The translations under genes were made by a program, and so were the position numbers. Shown one piece after another: positions 23,001 to 32,706 of a DNA stretch of 64,000 nucleotides; the first letter of the stretch is position 1; each line of letters begins with the position of its first letter. The stretch covers positions 6,355-70,354 of the forward strand of contig NW_024468542.1 in the NCBI RefSeq assembly GCF_001632365.1, in the 5' to 3' direction. Under the pieces are notes generated by a model, which saw only the letters and a list, made by a program, of their open reading frames with translations, made no database searches and was not told where the DNA came from. Source of the stretch: Laetiporus sulphureus 93-53 (Eukaryota > Basidiomycota > Agaricomycetes > Polyporales > Laetiporaceae).

Positions 23001-24230
23001 GCTGATCCTTTATGCAACTGAAATTTTTGAATGCTTCAATGCCATTTTCTGGATGTGCAGTGTTCTCTCAAATCATTAGGCACTGAGTCGTGACATTGTG
23101 TGGACGTTCGCTGACCTGGCACATTTCAAACATCAAGTGAGCAGTAGATGGTGGCAAAGCTGAAACTGTGATGGTGAATATGTGCAAGCTGATAGCAGTA
23201 TACGAAAATACTTTGACAACATTGAGGTGAGACATTGTCTTAGATATGTCAATTACATACATACAGCTAAAACCAGGTGAGCACTTTAGCATTGTATTTG
23301 ATGTCACATTTGTACCCTGACTCATATGTTGAAGGAATGGTACATTGCAAGGCCAAATCGCAGGCAGTAACATATTTGTGGCAAGATCTGCAGTTTCAGC
23401 ATCTGAAGATAGCATTCATGTATCTTCGGCTGCTGGATGGTACAAAGGTCACTCAGTGATATCAAAATATGGTGATTACTGCCTGGTTGAGTCATGCATT
23501 GCTGCTGAGTTAGCCGTGAGTGGCGTAGGTTCCTCATATTACCACAATACATTGGATTAATTGTGTTTCTGCAGAATCGAACCATCATTGATCAAATTGT
23601 AGCAATATTGGCCCCAGCGGCAGCTCACTTATCAGAGAAAGTTCAATCACTGATTGTACTCGAGCAGTGACAACCATGCACACTTTAACATGCCCAAGCT
23701 ACTGAAACCAAATGATAATGAAGCCCCTCACTGAGTGATGTACCATTCTGTGAGCCTATTTTAATGTCATACATTCTGCTAATGATTTGAGCCTTATGTG
23801 ATCAGAACATCCTGTTTATCGTCGATGTTCAGCATAATTGCTTTGACAAAAAGTGCAAAGCTTCAGGTCAATGTGCAATCAGGCAAGAACACACAGAGAC
23901 CATGCTTGCACAAGCATTCATTGAGAACACTGATGACACACACTTCCTTCTCAACTTGCATACACTGCATAATGCAGTGCTTCTTCGCAAAATTCTCCCT
24001 CACAGCCTGACCAAGCTAATTTCTTACCTGCAAGACAGAATAGCTGAACATAAGAAGATGGCAGCAGCTCTTTGTGAAGTTCAGGATGCAAAGCATGTCA
24101 AGGAAGTGGCAGCTCAGAAGGAACGTGCTGAGGTGAGGACAGCAGCAAAGGTGGTGAATGCATCTGATATGATGCTAATAGCAGAGGGAAATGTCAGCAC
24201 AAACTTGGACACTGTAATGGGAGTCTGATG
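20041..24230 (+). pseudogene. Long decayed protein of a DNA-transposon-like family common in mushrooms
   Basis: Broken frames of one gene of about 4 kb with short introns. Recognisable blocks in order: acidic N-terminal part (20344-20565); LRVSADHLKFIMWTLKELGI and SLKKF (about 20680-20770); FYQNDIVHMLNQDWKNPRV (20850-20900); LSPELQAFMWAHGNKHYFIS (20980-21040); WGDDVSGNQSKQYNEHTNIY (21418-21477); LPADNPQQS-like block near 21740; HQDTPIEVLHTYLLGADKYA (22470-22530) and a block ending GKHLKALQQLM; FVKPKLHILSHLTEDICRHG (22950-23000); ILYATEIFECFNAIFWMCSV (23010-23065); and a final part at 23902-24228 (FIENTDDTHFLLNLH). These blocks follow the order I know from many uncharacterised agaricomycete proteins that occur in high copy. 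A transposase role is my inference; the superfamily is unsure. Confidence 0.65.
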
Positions 24231-24585
24231 TCACTCGGATGAGCAGTGAATGATATGAGATGTATTATCTGCCACTTTTTTAATAATTTATTATGCTATA
24301 TACACAATTTCAGCATTTACACTGCAGTGCATGAAGCGCCCACACTGAGCGAATTGTAGGGCAATTTCTGTCGAATGAAATGACCTAAAAATTGTGATGC
24401 TCTTTTATGAGGCATTTTTTCATGGCAAACAACTGTTATAAGGTGCAATGCCTATTGCATGAACTCCCGTGTCAACTGAAACTTAAGCACTTACACTACT
24501 TGCATCAAGCGCTGACATCATCCATTGATGTACATAATATCAGACCTACCAACTTATGGGTGTGATGATAGGCTGGATGGGCCAT
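24231..24585. other. AT-rich decayed spacer
   Basis: Nothing recognised between the transposon-like gene and the tRNA-like element. Confidence 0.5.
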
Positions 24586-24660
24586 CTGGTCTCGTGGTGG
24601 CTAAGGCATGAAAGCCAGCTGGCACAGACCACATGGGTTCACACTAGGAATGAAGTGACC
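24586..24660 (+). repeat. Possible tRNA-derived SINE
   Basis: Contains a sequence like a pol III box A (GGTGGCTAAGGCATG, 24595-24609) and, about 26 bp further, a box B-like GGGTTCACACTAGG (24635-24648). The spacing and order fit a tRNA head. No second copy was found in the window, so this is tentative. Confidence 0.3.
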
Positions 24661-25516
24661 CCAGCTGGTCAAGCCACATGGCTCTCGGCCAACATGTCTA
24701 TGTGAGGAACCTGTGGCATGGGATTGGTGATGTAGTTGCATGAAGGTGCATGTCATAGTTTGACATTGTTTGCACAATCTTTTTAACTGCTCTCAATTTC
24801 ATTGCTGCAAAAGCAAAACATGTCATTTCTTATCTTTCGAGGCTCTGTGGCCTCAAAACATCATGCTTATAGTCCGAAAAATTTGTTATCTTCTCTAATG
24901 CCCATAGAACACTGAGTTTGAAGCTGAGTTTGAATATAATGACACGGCTGATTCAAACAGGTGCAAATATTCAGAGCCAATCACAGCACTGAATTTGCTA
25001 GAGTTAATGCCTTCAGGGCTGATGGCTTCAAAGCCATACAAACCATTGTATTCAATGGCTTGAAAGTGATTCGAACCAAGGCATTCAATGGCTTGAAAGT
25101 GGTTCAAACCACAGTAATCATTATTTTGTTATGTATCTCAGCATAGTGACACAAATAATGACTAATTTAACATTTTTCGGACTCATTATAGTCTCTACTT
25201 GAGAAATAAGCAATAGTTCCCCACATTCCACTGCTCTTCACTTCCATTCCATCATCCTGAGCATATAAAAACAAGAGCTATTGATGCTATTGAAGTTTTC
25301 CATCACCACAGTATATTTATCCATATTTTAACTTTTTTTCAACTTTTGAACATATCAATAATACATGATAAATTGCACATTGATGCTTCGCAATCAGAAC
25401 TGCATGAAGGCCATTTTTCGGCTCAAAAAAGCGAAGATATGAGGTCACAAAATGGATGAAGATGTCAGCCACTCAAATTCTCATGCTTTAAAATGCCACA
25501 ATGCGTAAATAACACC

Positions 25517-25576
25517 AAATTATGACGTTCACACTGGCACATCTAGCTAGATGCGCCAGCATGCACGTCATAGTTT
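25517..25576. repeat. 60 bp near-perfect palindrome (copy A)
   Basis: Centred on CTAGCTAG at 25543-25550. The arms pair along 30 bp with six mismatches, most explained by C-to-T change. Outer arm TATGACGT pairs with ACGTCATA; inner arm CTGGC pairs with GCCAG. Copy B has a different palindrome at the same site (51663-51720). Confidence 0.85.
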
Positions 25577-25633
25577 ATTGTTGTTTGTAAACAATGGGAG
25601 TTGCACTTTTTTAAAATTAAAAGCACATAAAAC

Positions 25634-25720
25634 TGCACAGACTGGAAATTGAACTTCAGACTTTCAGGACACTTACTTCCCAGATAGTATCAAGCATTCG
25701 AAACACTAGACCACCTGCTG
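25634..25720 (-). ncRNA. tRNA-like (SINE-type) sequence in copy A
   Basis: Minus strand: GGTGGTCTAGTGTTTCGAAT resembles box A of a tRNA, GAAGTTCAATTTCC resembles box B, and the ends CAGCAGG...CTGTGC are near where an acceptor stem would close. Short T runs follow. The same feature is at 51781-51864 in copy B. It is probably a tRNA-derived pol III promoter that became part of the repeat rather than a working tRNA. Confidence 0.4.
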
Positions 25721-25764
25721 TTTATCATTAACATAGCCATTAACACAGCCCAAATATACTATAC

Positions 25765-26640
25765 AGTGATTAACAAAAGTGCACAAATATCTTCTTGATT
25801 TTCTTCTATCTTCAGATTGGCTGTAGCTATTTTCACAAATAAAATAGTATTAGAAAGCCATCTTCTCAGCTTTCAAATGAGTGTCTGTTGGTGGAATTTG
25901 TATGTCTTGTTCTGAAGATATATGCAACTCTATCAGGTTAACTCATTTATATACTTTTATCACCAACAAACTTCAAAACTCTAGTAGTTGAGTGTTCAAC
26001 CCTTGTCTTTAAACACTGCCTTAACCCATTCATGCATGTTTTTGATCAAAATCTGATGCACAAACCTATCAATACTCTTTCATTTCTTTTTCAATTGCTT
26101 TTACAATTCTGTAATCTTTGAGTGGCTCCTCATGCCTTGCTAATCTTTTTGTGAGATAAGTTCAACAATAATCTGTGAAAAATAAGCTCTGATAATTGAT
26201 CATGCCATATCATAGTCTTAATAGTATTCTCTTCAAGTCAGCTAAGTCATGCTTGAGATTATTATCTTGCTGAAACACCATCACATTCACTTTTGCTGCA
26301 ATGCTTCAAGCCATTTTAAAGCTCATTTCTCCAAATGCTAACATAAGGTCAAATTCATCTTGCCATGAGTGGTACAGGTATATCTCATTTCTTTTCAAAC
26401 TATACAGATCCACATTATCCGTGATTTTTTACCATCTTGATGATATAGCATATCTGAATACATTCAGCCAGACAAGTTCTACCCATTCTATGTTTGATGT
26501 TTCAAAGTATGAATTATATACTGCATCAGGGTTTGATCAAAAGCATACATACTGTATAACATACTCAATGAACATGTTGAATGTGATTATATCTATCTAC
26601 AGCAGACTTTCAGCTAAAAGTCATGAATAATTGTAAGGGC
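25765..26640 (-). pseudogene. Truncated Tc1-like element and transposase remnant (copy A)
   Basis: Starts after TA with CAGTGATTAACAAAAGTGCA, an end like that of Tc1-type elements but different from the 9.3 kb family. On the minus strand broken frames preserve MVFQQDNNLKH (around the second catalytic Asp), KRLARHEEPLKDYRIVKAIE, and later KHAWMG-like residues corresponding to the family's C-terminus. The opposite end and the N-terminal half are not recognisable. Copy B carries the same remnant at about 51896-52735. Confidence 0.65.
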
Positions 26641-26679
26641 TACAGAACCTGTAAAGTTGTCAGCCACCCAGGATGTGCA

Positions 26680-27490
26680 AATCAAGTTTGATATAATAAA
26701 AAGCTCTTTGGGGTCACTCTGAATATTGAAATGACAGATGCTGAGGTTGCTGTGAATATTGAAATGACAGATATCTTGCAGTCTGCCTATGTTCATGACA
26801 TTCTGGGGGTGTATATTGAATGCTCAGGAAGGATATCAGAGTGCTTTAGGGACCTGAATGGTGGCCTCAACCAAGTTTCAGATAATGAAAGGCATTTCTG
26901 AGGCTATCCTGAATATTTTGATACAGCTCAAAATGGCAGATATCCTGAAGTATCACCAAGGTTCATGACAGCAGTTTCACCAACATTAGTGACATTCTTG
27001 GGGTGTAGATTTTATGCTCAGAAAGCATATCAGAGAGGCTTAGGGATATGATGATGGTCCCAACCAAGTTTCAGATAATGGAAAGCTCTTCTGAGGCCCC
27101 TTTAAAAATTTCAACACAGCTCAAATCATGTAGTACTGCCAAGGTTCATGACATTCTGGGGAGTGAAGATTGAATGCTCAGGAAGGGGATCAGAGGAGCT
27201 TAGGGATACGAATGGTGGCCCCAACCACATTTCAGATAATGGAAAGCTGTTCTGAGGTCCCTCTGGATATCTCGACACAGCTCAAATCATGCAGTACTGT
27301 CAAGGTTCATAACATTCTGGAGGTGTAGATTGAATGCTCAGAAAGGATATCAGACAGATTCAGGGACCTCAATGGTGGCCTCAACTAAGTTTCAGATAAT
27401 GGAAAGCCCTCCTAAGGCCACTGTGCATATTTCAACACTATTTAAAGTGGCAGATGTCCTGCAGTTGTGCCAAGGTTCATGACATTTTGG
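26680..27490 (+). repeat. Tandem repeats of about 165 bp in copy A
   Basis: About five degenerate head-to-tail units. Each contains AAGTTTCAGATAATGGAAAG, then TCTGAGG, AATATTTCAACACAGCTCAA, CAAGGTTCATGACATTCTGG and TTGAATGCTCAGAAAGGATA. Related units occur at 52840-53400 (B) and at 46390-46582 plus 47857-47960 (C). Confidence 0.85.
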
Positions 27491-27639
27491 GAGAGGGGAT
27501 TGACCTCACCCATGTTAACATAATCTAAAGCTCTTCTACATATTACACATTGCAGACTCTGCAGCATTTTCCACTTCTGGAAAAGATGAAACAGATATCT
27601 ACAGCTTATGTTTCAGTCTACATCTTTCAATGTTACCAT

Positions 27640-27988
27640 TCAACTTCATTGTCAGGATTGTAATGTAGTCGTGAATGCAGAAGATGCTTTCATTCATTTA
27701 TAGGACTGCAGTTTATCACTTTTAAGAAAGTCCTCTGTTAAGTTAGGTTCTTCAAAAAATGAAAAGCTTTCAGAATGGCTTCAAGCCCTTTTTCTTTTAA
27801 AAAGACTCACTTTGCATGCCAAAGCTGCAATAAAAGACTGGTCAGAAGATACGTATTTGCCAACATCCCTGACTTCTATGCATTTATAACAAATCAGAAG
27901 CAAAGTCAGCTAAATCCTGCTGTGTGCATTGAAGAACAAGGCATAAAATATCACTTGTGTGGTATGATTTATTTTAGTGAGTTTCATT
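27640..27988 (+). pseudogene. Composite-repeat protein, N-terminal part (copy A); possibly ubiquitin-protease-like
   Basis: The plus frames read CNVVVNAED-like residues, then KTHFACQSCNKRLVRRYVFA (a Cys-X2-Cys pair), ITNQKQ, EEQGIKYHLCGMIYFSEFHL, where the hAT element cuts in. The remainder continues after the hAT at 32263. The block GIIYFGEFHFTAR in copies B and C resembles the His region of ubiquitin-specific-protease-like domains seen in mushroom repeat proteins; this is a weak inference. The gene is dead by insertion, and also by frame changes. Confidence 0.55.
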
Positions 27989-30900
27989 TAGTGTTGTTCA
28001 AGGCTGGGCTTGAAAGCCCAAGCCAGATCAAGCTGAGCCTGTCTGAGCCATCAAAAGCTGAACCTGAGCCCTCTCTGAGCCTCTATGGAGGGAAAAGCCT
28101 GAGCCCACAGCTCTGAGCCCAGACTTTCAGCCACAATAGATGCTTAGGCACAGCAATATAGATGGTCCCTGCAAAAAAGACAGGGCATCACACACTGCTA
28201 GATGAGGAGGTCACACAATTAATTTCGGTCACTCTCGGTCCTCCCTTGTCACCTGTCACTGTTCAGCCTATGTTCTCGAGCCAACCTCACACATTGTCAC
28301 CATTGCTGACACTCATATCTCAGAGGTGATCTCATGATGCTCATCACTCTGTGAGATTGTCTCATGTAGGGTGTACTTGACAAACTTGGAATGTGAGAAG
28401 GTTCATCCCCTGGCCTGCTTTGTACATCACAAATTATAATGTCGAAGCAAGATTCTCCATTTTGCAGATGTTCTGTTCAGTTTTTCGGTGAATAACAAAA
28501 TATCCATGTGGTCCGCCCCTGTTTTTGTTGACTCACTCTCGACCATTTCTGGAAACAGTCATCACTTCACACTCTGACCATTTGCACTCATTTACACGTC
28601 ACCTAACTTCAGTCTGGATGAGCTTCCTTCCAGGCTCAGGTACATCTCAATTCATCATATCTGATCACAGTAGATGAGCAAATTTTGTGATTCCATTGTA
28701 GATGATGAAATGACATCTAGAAAATGCCATCCAAGGTGCATCATCAAGCCAAGTGCAAGGATCAATGATATTGATAATGCAGAGCATAGCATGGTGGTTG
28801 GTGCATTCAGGCCAACGTCATTGACATCAGAGACAAGTGAAGGTGTGAGACTGAAATTATCAGTCACTGAGATTGACGACGACACAGCAAATTCAGACCT
28901 GGCACTGAAACATAAGAAGGATGCACAGAACACGATGGGTGATCAGTCAGAGGATGACAATGTGACAATCTCAAAGATGGCTGCCAGTGCACCATTATTT
29001 CACTCTACCATACAATGTACTAACCTTGCATTCTGATCAGTTGACCCAGAGTACATCCCGTTCAATGGACGAGGTGAAAAGGACAAGGATCAATTCGACG
29101 ACCATGATGTTTTACTCGATATTCAGCATATTTCTGAGCCAGCAGAGAAAGTGAAGAGCAGCAATGACATGTCTGATGTGAATCACTTCTTCAGTGATCC
29201 ATGGCAGAATGAGCACGGCAACCCATCCAAAAAGGCTATAAAACAGCATGTTTACAGTTGCCAAATTTGCAAGTATGTGTCATTCTTTTTCGTGCAACTG
29301 CAACTTCATCTCACCATGTCACAGGAAGAGAAATATCAATGACTTCACTATTGTAGCAGATGTGTCAACCCTTCGATGGCATCTGCAAGCAATGCATAAA
29401 GTAAGTGCTTTCTAATTCACAGTATATGATGCATTTTTGATGACATTTACTAGCACAAATACTATAAGTGGTGCGAGAAGAACACTTTCGACTCCAAGCT
29501 CACAAAGTGAAGATCCTCAAGAGTTATATCTCTCAAGAAACTCTCGAGGGACATGTTTGAGTCAGTCAGCCAGCTGGACACACGATTTTATATTCAGACA
29601 AAGCATTCAACTCTGCTGCTATCCAGTGACTGATAGAGACCAATCAGGTACATAATCTGTCTCTATAAATGTTTATTCATGATTTTATAAAGCCATTTAT
29701 CAGCCTATCAGTGCATTTGAACATCAAGTGTTTGAAGATCTGATCAATATTGCTTCACGTGCTAAGGAAGCGGTGAAAATCCCAAAGCAAGCATCAACGT
29801 GGTGAGACATTATCAATCTGTTTCACCAGTTTCTACATGACCTGAAGAAACACTTACAGGTAATACTATCTGAGTTGTCATTAAGCTGATAGCTCTACTC
29901 TGATCATGCAATACAGGGCCTAACTGTGAGAGGAAAAGTGTTACTGACATGTGATGCTTGGCAAGCCAGAAATACCGACGGTTAATTTGTGGTGATGGTG
30001 CATTAGATACAAGAGGACTTACTAGATGACTGGTCACTCGAAGAAGCTCTAATCAGCTTCATGTGCATGAATCATTCACATCATGGCAACCACTTGGGAT
30101 AAGCACTTTACAAGGTCACCAGCCACATTGGCATTGCGAAAAAAATATGTTATCAAGAACTTGATATCGGTGCAACAATATTAACAATAAACATACAGAT
30201 TTTTGTGGTTACTTGTGACAACACGAGCTCAAACCTGACTATGATAATGGTGTTCGCTTCTATGGTATGCAATAATCATGGAGTTGACTTTAATGTTGAG
30301 GGTCGACATGTCGGGTAGGTGTTCACATGTGAGTTACATAAGTAAATATATTCTTACAAATGTTTGCTAGCTGCCTCATGCACATCATCAACCTTGTGAC
30401 ACAAGCTGTTATTAGATTCAAAGCAGATCTGCATATTATGACCCTGAACATCCAGATGTGCACTTATTGGATACCTCAGCTGTCATTCGTGATGAAGTAG
30501 GCTTGATTCATGCAATATCTGTCAAGGTAAGTGTAAAGTAGGTAAAGAAGTACTCATATTGATGAACGCGTGCAGGAGCACTCATTGAGCCAGCGCAAAG
30601 AGCAATTTCATGACATTCAAGCATCTGCCCACATTGAATTTAAGGACGTGAAGACCCTTGTAGTTGACATGAAGGTTCACTAGTCATCGACATATTTGAT
30701 GCTCAATTGAGCATATAGCCTTCATGTAGTGAGTGCTCTGCAACATTGTTGTGTGCTGTACTGCTAAGTGATATTCTTAGCATGTCAACAAGTTTGTAAT
30801 GGGGATCTCAAGAGTGGTCAAGGATATGAAGACATCTACTAGATTGTATAGCCTCCTGCTGAAAGAAGATGAGTAGAAGCACATTAAGGCCTTTCAGCAC

Positions 30901-32254
30901 ATTCTTCAGGTACATACATTTATCCCATTCATTAACTGTCCAACAGGATTTCATACAAATGGTCAGATTGCGGACTTTTGTCAACAGCACTTCTCTTCAG
31001 AGCATAATCCAGCACTGCACCTCACACTACCTGCCCTTGAAGACTTACATGCACGATAGACTGCAAAACTGCAGGATTTTGTATATGTGCACTTCACAAA
31101 TGGGCTATCAGCTGGACTGGCCAAGATCAAAGCCTATTATAACAAGACGAGTGATAATGATGCATATGTCTTTTCCATTGGTATGTATATTATTAGTACA
31201 AGCACTTAGTCTGATTTCTGAATGTCATCATCAGTGCTTGATCCCATGGTGCATTTCAGATTCTTCAAGAAGAATTGATCAGCAGCTCTATAAAAAGATG
31301 CTATGGACCTGATAAAGAGGATTGTAAGTATGCTTGCCAACCATGTGGCTTCACACTGATCTGCTAACAGATTCATGCTTGTTCAGTACAAGGAACAATA
31401 CTCTGAACTTAACAGTGGCACACAAAGTGCGGTAGCAGCCATTTCAAAGAAGAAGGTGCTACGCCGCTATACTTCTTTACTTGCTGATTAATCAAGTGAT
31501 GATGACAATCAAGGCTGACAGTCTGCATCCTCAACTCGAGCCATCATCAATCTGAAGAAGCAATGAGAGCACAACTTTCAGAAATATGTTGGCCTCAATG
31601 AGGATATGCCTGAAGGAATGTCAACTGTTCAATGATAGGGAGTAAGTGTTCTATTCTATTGTTCTCCATACATCAATAACCTATGCAATTCTCTAGCTAA
31701 ATGCCCATCACTTTCCAGCATGGGCTTCACTCACCAGAGATTACTTTGGCATCATGATGACCTCAGTATCAAGTGAGCGTGCATTCTCGAGTGCAGAAAT
31801 CACTATCACAAAGCATCGAAACCACCTTAAAGGTGACATTGTGGAGGCTTTTCAGGTTCTCAAATGTGCGTATAGAAAGGATCTCCTTTACGTGATTTAT
31901 AACCATCATCATCATTTGAAGAGAACCTGTATAGCTGTGAGGAGGGTGAAGGTGGTCAGAATTCTGCCAGTGGTAAAGCAGAGTTTGATATTGAGTTAGA
32001 CACAGATTCTGAGGAGCTCGATGATGACTTGACAGGCAGTTCCACTTGGGTAAATGATGATTACATGTAAGAGAGCTATGTACATACATTGACAAATGAA
32101 CTACAGACTGAAAAAAATATTACCCTGCAATAAGCTCAGGGCTTAGGCTGAGCCAAGCCCATGCTGAACCTGAGCCCCATAGAGGGCCCAGCTTGTGATT
32201 ATGGCAAGCCTAAGCCTCCTAAAGCCAAGCCCAAGCCCAGCCCTGAAATCACTA
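27989..32254 (+). mobile_element. Full-length hAT DNA transposon nested in copy A
   Basis: 4266 bp. Left end TAGTGTTGTTCAAGGCTGGG and right end ...CCCAGCCCTGAAATCACTA form imperfect inverted ends (TAGTG...CAGGGCTGGGCTTG). A perfect 8 bp target duplication GTTTCATT flanks it (27981-27988 and 32255-32262), the hallmark of hAT elements. Just inside both ends are many short AGCCC/GAGCC motifs, likely transposase-binding repeats. Removing the element restores continuity with copies B and C. Confidence 0.95.
28674..32070 (+). pseudogene. hAT transposase with BED zinc finger
   Basis: Multi-exon gene with decayed frames. Acidic N-terminus (28674-29030); BED finger split by an intron, with VYSCQICK (29250-29270) and DVSTLRWHLQAMHK (29358-29399); then KWCEKNTFDSKL, INIASRAKEAVKIPKQAST, and the RNase H-like core with LTCDAWQARNTDG (near 29950) and VTCDNTSSN (30210); CLMHIINLVTQAV (30372); and the C-terminal hAT dimerisation block (about 31690-31890) with LTRDYFGI, TSVSSERAFSSAEITITKHR and LKCAYRKDLL. 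An acidic tail ends at TAA 32068-32070. Splice sites GTAAGT and GTATGT with nearby acceptors are visible. Several in-frame stops and at least one frameshift near 31910 make it inactive. Confidence 0.9.
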
Positions 32255-32262
32255 GTTTCATT

Positions 32263-32480
32263 TCACTGCAAGGTTTGTTGTCATGAATGGTCAAACACAG
32301 TACAATGATGGAGTTGTTACAGGTAATACTCCAACATTAGAATACCCTGTGAAGATGATACACCCTACTCTCATCAACAAAGCACATGGTGGATTTAGCT
32401 CTGTAGCAATCTACACTAAACTCTGCTTAACTCAACCTTCAATAATGAAAACACAGTCTGCTACACACCATTGCCTTTAA
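32263..32480 (+). pseudogene. Composite-repeat protein, C-terminal part (copy A)
   Basis: Resumes after the hAT with VMNGQTQYNDGVVTGNTPTL, then INKAHGGFSSVAIYTKLCLT, matching copies B (53810-53991) and C (45755-45950). The remaining repeat to about 32706 is noncoding and shared by all copies. Confidence 0.6.
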
Positions 32481-32706
32481 CTATGGCTTTTGTCATAAAC
32501 CATTGTCACTTTAAATGCAGCTGCTTCTCAAACAATCATACCATCCTTGATCTCTGCCAAAGAGACTGATATTTCAATGTGAGTAACAATACGTAATTGT
32601 CAATCAATGTGGTGAATATCATGATAAACTTATAAAATACATTATGAAGAATATCAAAACCTCAGGAATCATTCCTGCCAGAAATGGCCCTTTTACCCAA
32701 GTAATA

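Larger units (their letters stand above)
24920..32706 (+). repeat. Composite repeat family, copy A (split by a hAT element)
   Basis: About 3.5 kb of repeat, excluding the 4.27 kb hAT insertion. It is collinear with copy B (about 51085-54187), except for a block inverted in B, and its right half matches the inverted copy C (45486-46582). Parts from left to right: a leader with AATGGCTTGAAAGTG repeats; a 60 bp palindrome; a tRNA-like sequence on the minus strand; a truncated Tc1-like remnant; tandem repeats of about 165 bp; and a short protein-coding region interrupted by the hAT. All three copies end at ATGGCCCTCTTACCCAAGT or a close variant. The mixture suggests an old nest of elements that was then multiplied as a unit. 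Confidence 0.85.

Noticed and set aside
25634..25720. Working tRNA gene
   Set aside because: Stems do not close convincingly, no clear anticodon arm, and the same sequence recurs inside another repeat copy.
26680..27490. Possible centromere satellite
   Set aside because: Only about five diverged units confined to a dispersed repeat; no long array.
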